Shown: positions 48,797 to 54,624 of the stretch, piece by piece
How positions within the stretch are numbered: the stretch's first letter is position 1
Layout: each line of letters starts with the position of its first letter
Assembly: GCF_000614975.1 (NCBI RefSeq)
Contig: NZ_BALM01000029.1
Location: forward strand, 1-54,624
Reading direction: 5' to 3'
DNA from: Shewanella marina JCM 15074
GTDB lineage: Bacteria > Pseudomonadota > Gammaproteobacteria > Enterobacterales > Shewanellaceae
DNA length: 54,624 bases
The notes under the pieces: generated by a model
Database searches by the model: none
The model's input: the letters and a program-made list of their open reading frames with translations, nothing else
Told to the model about the DNA's origin: nothing
Position numbers and translations under genes: made by a program

Positions 48797-49833
48797 TAAA
48801 CTAACTCTAGTGTATAGGACTGACTGTTAACCATAGTACCAATACATTGAATTGGCATATTATTACGCTTAAGTAATTCGATTAATTGTGTTTCTGCTTC
48901 GGGTGCTACCGCAACCATTAAGCCACCACTGGTTTGTGGATCGCACAAAAGTGCTTTTTGGTATTCGGTAATGGTTGGCAAATGTTCACCATAACTTTCA
49001 AAGTTACGATGAGTACCACCAGGCACACAACCTAAGCCAAGGTAATGTTCTGTTTTATCAAGTAGTGGTAATTGAGTTAAATCCAATTGCGCTGCTAATT
49101 TAGCACCTTGGCACATCTCAATTAAATGACCCGCTAAGCCAAAGCCTGTTACGTCGGTCATGGCATGCACGCCGTCGATTTTGCCAATATCTGCGCCAAT
49201 CTTATTAAGCTGACACATTGCATCTACGGCAATTAAACTGTCTTCAGGAGCCAGTTTTTTCTGTTTTTCAGCAGTGGTAAGAATGCCGATGCCAATTGGT
49301 TTAGTTAGATAAAGCTTATCGCCTGCTTTAGCAGTATCGTTTTGCTTTAATTCTGTTAGTGGAATTTGGCCAGTTACGGCTAAACCAAAAATAGGCTCTG
49401 GTGAATCAATACTATGGCCGCCAGCAAGCATGATGCCTGCGTCAGCACAGGCTTGACGACCACCATCAACAACTTGTTGAGCAACTTCAGCAGGTAGCTT
49501 ATTGACTGGCCATCCTAAAATAGCAATTGCCATAATAGGTGTGCCGCCCATTGCATAGATATCGCTGATTGCATTGGTGGCTGCAATACGACCAAAAGTA
49601 AATGGGTCATCTACAATTGGCATAAAGAAGTCAGTGGTGCTAATGATGCCGGTTTCATCATTAAGTTTGTATACTGCAGCGTCATCACGAGTCTGATTAC
49701 CGACTAATAAATTAGGGTCTTCAAAGCTAGGCAATTGCGAAGCAAGAATCGTGCTAAGCACTTTAGGGGAAATTTTACAGCCACAGCCCGCGCCATGACT
49801 ATATTCAGTGAGTTTAATCGGACTATCTGACAT
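48796..49833 (-). CDS. selD: Selenide, water dikinase SelD
   Basis: A 345-residue enzyme that makes selenophosphate from selenide and ATP. The catalytic residues are Cys17 and Lys20 in GAGCGCK, so this is a cysteine form and not a selenocysteine form. DDAAVY, TTDFFMPIVDDPF and AGGHSID are conserved. It forms an operon with selU, to which it supplies substrate. Confidence 0.95.
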   Translation of the reverse strand: MSDSPIKLTEYSHGAGCGCKISPKVLSTILASQLPSFEDPNLLVGNQTRDDAAVYKLNDETGIISTTDFFMPIVDDPFTFGRIAATNAISDIYAMGGTPIMAIAILGWPVNKLPAEVAQQVVDGGRQACADAGIMLAGGHSIDSPEPIFGLAVTGQIPLTELKQNDTAKAGDKLYLTKPIGIGILTTAEKQKKLAPEDSLIAVDAMCQLNKIGADIGKIDGVHAMTDVTGFGLAGHLIEMCQGAKLAAQLDLTQLPLLDKTEHYLGLGCVPGGTHRNFESYGEHLPTITEYQKALLCDPQTSGGLMVAVAPEAETQLIELLKRNNMPIQCIGTMVNSQSYTLELV

Positions 49834-49882
49834 AAGGATTACCTAGTGATTGCTACTAAGCCGATCATCATAGCCAGATATA

Positions 49883-49900
49883 GCCACCTTGCAAGGTGGC
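49883..49900. terminator. Palindromic hairpin between desaturase and selD
   Basis: GCCACCTTGCAAGGTGGC is an exact 18-base palindrome downstream of the desaturase gene. It has no good T tract and may be a weak terminator. Confidence 0.4.
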
Positions 49901-49912
49901 AGTAGACATTTC

Positions 49913-51034
49913 TTAAGATTGATGACTGCTTTTATAATAAGCTGTGATGTTTTTCCAAATTTTTTGCTGTTTTATTAACTCGGCTCGCAGATTAGTAACA
50001 GTAGTTAACAATTGCTGATCAACTAATTTTTTGCGTTTGGCATCCAGTAATGCTTTTTTAGCTTGGTAATACTGCACCAATAAATATTTAAGATGCTCAT
50101 ACTCTTTTTGGAGATTAGCGATGAGCTGTTCATTATCATGAAACTGGCTTAATCGCTGTTTTAATAATTCCAATTGCGCAGTAATTCGTGCTTGAGCGAT
50201 GTTTTCTTCTGGGCATGTTCTTAGTTTTGAAGCCAAGCCGCCCCAAGCTAACAGATTAATTAGCCATTTAGTGGGATCGTACTGCCACCATCTAATACCG
50301 TTTCGATAATCATATTCAAATAAATGATGAAAATTATGGTAACCCTCACCATAAGTGAGTAGTGCAATTAAGCCATTATCTCGTGCGGTATTTTTTTGTG
50401 TATAAGGCTGACTCCCCCAGATATGGGCTAACGAGTTAATAAAGAAAGTGCAATGATGAACTAATACTAAACGACCTAATCCTGCCAGTAATAACATGCC
50501 CCAGATTTGACCGAATATCATACCTAACAGTAAAGGCAGGCCGATATTCATAATGATGACCAACAATAAATAATGCTTATGTTGCCATGCAACAATAGGA
50601 TCTTGGCTAAGATCGCGAACATTACGATAATCACCATAGCGACTACCTTGGTAATCTCTTAGCATCCAACCAATATGGCTATACCAAAAGCCGCGCTTAG
50701 CTGAGTAGGGGTCTTTGTCATTATCATCTACATGTTTATGGTGGATGCGGTGATCGCTACACCAATGTAATGCACTATTTTGTAATGCAAGTGCACCGCC
50801 TAGGGCAAAAATTAGTCGAACGATAGGGTGAGCTTGAAAAGCCTTATGTGACCATAATCTATGGTAACCAGCCGTAATAGATAAACCACTGTATACCGAA
50901 AGTAGGCCGAAACTAATCCATGTTGCGGTTTCAAATCCATATTGATAGCCATACCATGGTAGCAAGGTGATAGCTGCTAATGTGGTAATACTAAACAGTA
51001 TTACATTGGTCCAAATAAGCGGGGGCTTAGTCAT
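49913..51034 (-). CDS. Membrane fatty acid desaturase (delta-9 type)
   Basis: A 373-residue membrane di-iron desaturase. Three histidine boxes are present: HRLWSH at 58-63, DHRIHH near 94-99 and EGYHNFHH near 240. Several hydrophobic segments precede a hydrophilic, probably coiled-coil C-terminal tail of about 110 residues. I chose ATG 51034 (MTKPPLIW); ATG 51064 is in frame but lacks a ribosome site. It introduces double bonds into saturated acyl chains, important for cold adaptation, and is divergent from fabR, which probably represses it. Confidence 0.9.
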   Translation of the reverse strand: MTKPPLIWTNVILFSITTLAAITLLPWYGYQYGFETATWISFGLLSVYSGLSITAGYHRLWSHKAFQAHPIVRLIFALGGALALQNSALHWCSDHRIHHKHVDDNDKDPYSAKRGFWYSHIGWMLRDYQGSRYGDYRNVRDLSQDPIVAWQHKHYLLLVIIMNIGLPLLLGMIFGQIWGMLLLAGLGRLVLVHHCTFFINSLAHIWGSQPYTQKNTARDNGLIALLTYGEGYHNFHHLFEYDYRNGIRWWQYDPTKWLINLLAWGGLASKLRTCPEENIAQARITAQLELLKQRLSQFHDNEQLIANLQKEYEHLKYLLVQYYQAKKALLDAKRKKLVDQQLLTTVTNLRAELIKQQKIWKNITAYYKSSHQS

Positions 51035-51101
51035 AGTGTTTGTTCCAAATCCATTTTTGAGCATACATATGTAAGCTAAAGTTAACGTGGTTTTTTACAA
51101 T

Positions 51102-51121
51102 GGTCAAGTTGTATACAGTTT
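51102..51121. promoter_or_regulatory. Candidate desaturase promoter with FabR-type operator
   Basis: On the minus strand a good -35 hexamer TTGACC (51107-51102) lies just downstream of the palindrome TGTATACA (51110-51117). A repressor bound there would block the promoter. The match to known FabR sites is loose. Confidence 0.35.
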
Positions 51122-51201
51122 ATCTTCAACAGATACTAAGCTGCGTTTTTTATTTAAAAAAGCTATGATTAGCAATCTCCTAGAGTTTATGGATGTAAAG
51201 C

Positions 51202-51816
51202 ATGGGCATCAGAGCACAACAAAAAGAGAAGACCCGCCGCGCCCTGGTGGATGCTGCATTTAATCAATTAAGTGCTGAACGTAGTTTTTCCAGTTTAAGT
51301 TTGCGTGAAGTTGCACGCGAAGCGAATATTGCACCAACCTCTTTTTATCGCCATTTCAAAGATATGAATGAGCTTGGCTTAACCATGGTTGATGAAGGTG
51401 GTTTAACGCTGCGTCAAATGATGCGTAAAGGTCGTCAACGTGCAGAGGCTGGCGGCAGCGTCATTCAGATTTCAGTGGATACTTTTATGGAAGTGTTAGA
51501 GTCAAATCCTAACGTTTTCCGTATTCTATTACATGAGCGTTCAGGGACTTCGGCTGCATTTAGGGCCGCAGTAGCACGCGAGATTGAACATTTTATTTCG
51601 GAACTTGCACACTATACTGAAGCTACGGCAGGCCGTTCGCCATTAATGGCTCGAGCGCAGGCTGAAGCTTTAGTTACCTTGGTATTTAATGCTGGAGCGG
51701 CAGCTCTAGATATGAAACGTGTGGAACGTAAAGGGCTTGCGGATCAACTGGTGATGCAATTGCGTATGGTCGCTGTGGGTGCTGAGGCATTACAACAACG
51801 TAAAATGACCAGCTAA
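51202..51816 (+). CDS. fabR: TetR-family repressor FabR
   Basis: A 204-residue DNA-binding repressor that controls unsaturated fatty acid genes in response to acyl chain state. The N-terminal helix-turn-helix (LREVAREANIAPTSFYRHFKDM) and the stretch VFRILLHERSGTSAAFRAAV match FabR. The divergent desaturase is the expected target. Confidence 0.92.
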   Translation: MGIRAQQKEKTRRALVDAAFNQLSAERSFSSLSLREVAREANIAPTSFYRHFKDMNELGLTMVDEGGLTLRQMMRKGRQRAEAGGSVIQISVDTFMEVLESNPNVFRILLHERSGTSAAFRAAVAREIEHFISELAHYTEATAGRSPLMARAQAEALVTLVFNAGAAALDMKRVERKGLADQLVMQLRMVAVGAEALQQRKMTS

Positions 51817-51824
51817 ACATAATA

Positions 51825-51849
51825 AAAAAGGGCAATTAATGCCCTTTTT
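51825..51849. terminator. Bidirectional terminator
   Basis: AAAAAGGGCA pairs with TGCCCTTTTT around ATTAA, between fabR and trmA. Confidence 0.9.
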
Positions 51850-51863
51850 GCTTATAAACTGAC

Positions 51864-52970
51864 TTATTTACGACGCTCTAATAAAACGCCTGCTTCCATA
51901 TGGTGGGTATATGGGAATTGATCAAATAACGCAAAGCGGGTGATATCATGAGTCTTAGATAAGATTTCAAGATTTTGCTTTAGCGTGTCAGGATTACAAG
52001 AAATATAAATAATACGTTCATAGCCTTGTACCATTTTACAAGTATCATCATCCATGCCAGAACGTGGAGGATCAACAAAAATGGTATTGCAGTTATAACT
52101 CGTTAAATCCACACCTTGGTCTTTCAGACGTCTAAATTCACGTTTACCCGCCATTGCGTCAGTAAAATCTTCAGCAGACATGCGGATAATTTGCAAGTTA
52201 TCAATATTATTGATCGCAATATTGTACTGCGCAGCATCCACTGAAGGCTTGGCTAATTCAGTTGCTAATACGCGCTCAAAGTTTTGTGCTAAGGCAATAG
52301 AAAAGTTACCGTTGCCGCAATAAAGTTCAAGTAGATCGCCTGTGCTATTTTGCGTGGCATCAATTGCCCATTCCAACATTTTGGTGGCAACATTAGCGTT
52401 AGGTTGAGTAAAACTGTTTTCGATTTGCTTATATTGATATTGCTGACCGTTTACATTGATGCTTTCGACGACAAAATCTTTATCAAGATCAATTTTTTGC
52501 TTACGAGCACGGCCAATAAAGTTAATATTGAATTGTTCAGATAAGCGTAATTTAAGTGCTTGAGCTTGTTCAAGCCAAGTATTGTCTAATTGACGGTGAT
52601 AAAGCAGTGAAACCAGAATTTCACCACTTAATGTCGATAGAAAATCAACTTGGAATAATTTATGGCGTAATGCATGATTTGGACGCAGCTCTGTCATTAA
52701 GGCTAACATCACTTCGTTGATTAATGTGCTCGCAGGCAGATACTGTTCGCAGCGTACCTTTTGTTGTAGTGCTTGATCAAACATATAGTAGTAAAGATCG
52801 TCACCATCATGCCAAACTCTAAACTCAGCACGCATGCGGTAATTAGCGGGCTCAGATGCAAAAACCTCTAACTTAGGCGCATTAAATTCGGCAAAAGCCT
52901 GGCTTAACTGTTGTTGCTTCTCTAAAAGTTGTGCCTCGTAGGCTTTTGGATCCATTGCGGCTAAATTCAT
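51864..52970 (-). CDS. trmA: tRNA (uracil-5-)-methyltransferase TrmA
   Basis: A 368-residue SAM-dependent enzyme that makes ribothymidine at position 54 of tRNA. NYRMRAEFRVWHDGDDLYY, ENSFTQPNA, LLELYCGNGNFS, FVDPPRSG and the catalytic cysteine in IYISCNPDTL are seen. The length matches E. coli TrmA (366) when starting at ATG 52970. A longer in-frame extension to 53081 has no similarity and was rejected, although ATG 52982 is also possible. Confidence 0.94.
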   Translation of the reverse strand: MNLAAMDPKAYEAQLLEKQQQLSQAFAEFNAPKLEVFASEPANYRMRAEFRVWHDGDDLYYYMFDQALQQKVRCEQYLPASTLINEVMLALMTELRPNHALRHKLFQVDFLSTLSGEILVSLLYHRQLDNTWLEQAQALKLRLSEQFNINFIGRARKQKIDLDKDFVVESINVNGQQYQYKQIENSFTQPNANVATKMLEWAIDATQNSTGDLLELYCGNGNFSIALAQNFERVLATELAKPSVDAAQYNIAINNIDNLQIIRMSAEDFTDAMAGKREFRRLKDQGVDLTSYNCNTIFVDPPRSGMDDDTCKMVQGYERIIYISCNPDTLKQNLEILSKTHDITRFALFDQFPYTHHMEAGVLLERRK

Positions 52971-53108
52971 TCTCATCACCATTACGATAAATTGGGGCGC
53001 AAATAGTATACTACACACGCGCAATGTCCAGTTTGATACTTTACCTATATTGAATTGATGTGGGAAAATTAGTGATTGCAATAGATTATCTAAAGATGGG
53101 GATACATT

Positions 53109-53903
53109 TTGTCAGGTTCAATTTTAGTTTTTGATTCAGGTATCGGTGGCTTATCCGTATTGGCTGAAATTAAAAAATCGCTGCCCCTGCACCAGTATAT
53201 CTATTTATTTGATAATGCCAGATTGCCCTATGGTGAATTAGCAGACCAAGCACTTATTGATGGTTGCGTGGAATTGATCGTAAAACAAGTCAAACTGCAC
53301 AAGGTTGCAATAGTCGTTATTGCATGTAATACCGCAAGTACACTGGTATTGCCCGCATTAAGAGCTGCATTAACTATCCCGGTTGTCGGGGTTGTACCTG
53401 CAATTAAACCTGCTGCGTTAATTAGTCGTAACCAACATATTGCACTTTTAGCGACACCCGCCACAGTAAAACGTACATACACCGATAAGTTAATTAATCA
53501 GTTTGCTGCAGATTGTCAGGTAGAAAGGCTAGGGAGTTCAGAGCTTGTATTGTTAGCAGAACAACAAGCTGCTGGGCAAGAGATTGCACAACAACAGTAT
53601 ATTGATATTTTACGACCATTAAGCGACACCGAAGTTGATGTGGTTGTTTTAGGTTGTACTCATTTCCCAATGATAAGAGAACAGATTGCAGCATGTTTTA
53701 AGAAACAGGTGATCTTACTCGACTCTGGTCAAGCGATAGCAAACCGTGTTTGTTACTTATTGGCAAATGAACATGTCAGTCAAATTAAGGAAGAAGATAT
53801 CGCTTATTTTACGCGGGCAGATATAGATGAGGGACTAGCAAAAACATTATCTGAATATGGTTTTACTGCTTGGCAGCATATAGAACCATATTCAGCAATG
53901 TAG
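53109..53903 (+). CDS. murI: Glutamate racemase MurI
   Basis: A 264-residue enzyme that makes D-glutamate for peptidoglycan. The motif DSGIGGLSV begins at Asp9, the catalytic cysteines are Cys73 (ACNTAST) and Cys183 (LGCTHFP). The start is TTG with GGGGA upstream, a rare start codon. It is divergent from trmA, as in several gammaproteobacteria. Confidence 0.93.
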   Translation: MSGSILVFDSGIGGLSVLAEIKKSLPLHQYIYLFDNARLPYGELADQALIDGCVELIVKQVKLHKVAIVVIACNTASTLVLPALRAALTIPVVGVVPAIKPAALISRNQHIALLATPATVKRTYTDKLINQFAADCQVERLGSSELVLLAEQQAAGQEIAQQQYIDILRPLSDTEVDVVVLGCTHFPMIREQIAACFKKQVILLDSGQAIANRVCYLLANEHVSQIKEEDIAYFTRADIDEGLAKTLSEYGFTAWQHIEPYSAM

Positions 53904-53910
53904 AGAGGTA

Positions 53911-54366
53911 TTATTCGTCGAGGTTCTTATCCTGACAGTCAGGATCTTGAGTTTTAGCTTCTCTCACCTTGAGTGTTCTATCTTGGAAGTTGTAGTCATT
54001 TAATTTAGCCATTGCCTTCTTGGCTCCAGACTCTGACATCTCAACAAAACCGAAGCCTTTACGGCGACCCGTTTTTCTATCTCTAACTAATCTGACACTA
54101 TTTACTGAGCCATATTCCCCAAATAGTGCCTTAACTTCTCCTTCATGAACTCTATAAGGAAGGTTTCCCACATATAAAGTCATTGTTGGGCCGGAAAAAC
54201 TGTCAGTGGGTCCAATATTATTTTTTTGAGTTGTTACCATGATTACTGCGGCGACAATCATACCAAGAACGAAACTGATATACGCGGGTAGCGTCGTTCC
54301 TAGTTGATGTATTGCTACTGCACCTAAAATGGCAATAATCAATACGACAATTAATGATTTTTGCAT
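53911..54366 (-). CDS. Membrane-anchored RNA-binding protein with one RRM domain
   Basis: A 151-residue protein. Residues 1-45 contain two hydrophobic segments (about 4-20 and 27-45). A short linker is followed by an RNA recognition motif at about 62-138, with RNP2 LYVGNL (64-69) and RNP1 KGFGFVEM (103-110) including the aromatic residues that stack on RNA. The C-terminus is acidic. RRM proteins are common in cyanobacteria and some proteobacteria, but a membrane anchor is unusual. It ends 8 bases from the convergent murI end. The RNA target is unknown. Confidence 0.85.
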   Translation of the reverse strand: MQKSLIVVLIIAILGAVAIHQLGTTLPAYISFVLGMIVAAVIMVTTQKNNIGPTDSFSGPTMTLYVGNLPYRVHEGEVKALFGEYGSVNSVRLVRDRKTGRRKGFGFVEMSESGAKKAMAKLNDYNFQDRTLKVREAKTQDPDCQDKNLDE

Positions 54367-54624
54367 AGAATGCTCTCTGATGAGTTAACGAAAATGATAT
54401 AAAACTGTTACACACAAAACATATAGTAATGAATTATTTACTTTTGCACTAGTGTGTTGATGAAAAAATGAGCTTGGCGAAGTATTTAACTGGCTAATGT
54501 CATTTAAAAGAATGGGAATGAAGTGATTTTAAAGCAAAAGTTGACTAACTAAAATGCAATTTGTTTAAAAGCTAAACAAGCGAGTCAAATTTCGTTAAAA
54601 AGCACTTGTGCAATCTAAATAAGC
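54367..54624. other. AT-rich region at the right edge
   Basis: Upstream of the RRM gene. I see no further gene or clear regulatory motif in these 258 bases. Confidence 0.4.

Noticed and set aside
52971..53081. N-terminal extension of TrmA
   Set aside because: The extra 37 residues have no similarity to the family, and starting at 52970 gives the standard length.

Overview
The window is an ordinary-looking stretch of chromosome from a gammaproteobacterium of moderate to low GC. Gene content and protein similarities point to Alteromonadales, most likely Shewanella or a close relative. The clues are a complete type II secretion operon gspC-N next to hslO-hslR-pckA, a yrfG/nudE/cysQ cluster, a desaturase divergent from fabR, a trmA/murI pair, MSHA-like pilins and DUF2986/DUF333 proteins. 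The genus is inferred from recalled gene order and was not checked by a search. No tRNA, rRNA, CRISPR array, prophage or complete insertion sequence was seen.

Layout. 1-7150: a coproporphyrinogen oxidase-like radical SAM gene, a 58-residue small protein, a YcaD-type MFS transporter, a PfkB sugar kinase, two tandem unusually large type IV pilin-like proteins and a MOSC protein. 7161-14241: ETF-ubiquinone oxidoreductase, then a molybdenum block (CRP-like site, Moco riboswitch, moaA, moaC-D-E, modA-B-C). 14364-18600: an envelope-stress style unit (YgiW-like OB-fold protein, PepSY protein, OmpR-type regulator, sensor kinase), a pseudouridine synthase and three small proteins. 18682-20723: moeA-moeB, which supply the last steps of the same cofactor pathway. 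20987-31571: ferritin, a large NIT/HAMP/PAS/GGDEF/EAL protein, oligopeptidase B, a GIY-YIG protein, a secreted DGSG-repeat beta-solenoid protein, PEP carboxykinase, Hsp33 and Hsp15. 31845-43358: gspCDEFGHIJKLMN. 43414-47625: yrfG, a MITE-like repeat of about 307 bp, nudE, cysQ, a GNAT acetyltransferase and an LplT-like MFS protein. 47688-49833: selD-selU for selenouridine in tRNA. 49913-54366: desaturase/fabR, trmA, murI and a membrane-anchored RRM protein.

The main functional theme is molybdenum cofactor supply: ModABC imports molybdate, MoaACDE builds molybdopterin, MoeAB finishes and recycles it, and a riboswitch senses the product. The second is protein export by type II secretion.

A striking technical feature runs through the whole window. 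At least ten single-base deletions interrupt otherwise intact genes, and every one removes a base from a short homopolymer. Eight of the ten remove a G from a coding-strand G run. I read them as sequencing or assembly errors rather than gene decay. The broken genes are listed over their full restored span, typed as pseudogene only because the frame is interrupted in this sequence. I found no convincing unknown multi-gene system. The best leads for something new are the DGSG solenoid protein, the paired large pilins, the membrane RRM protein, the GspJ low-complexity tail and the structured intergenic repeat.
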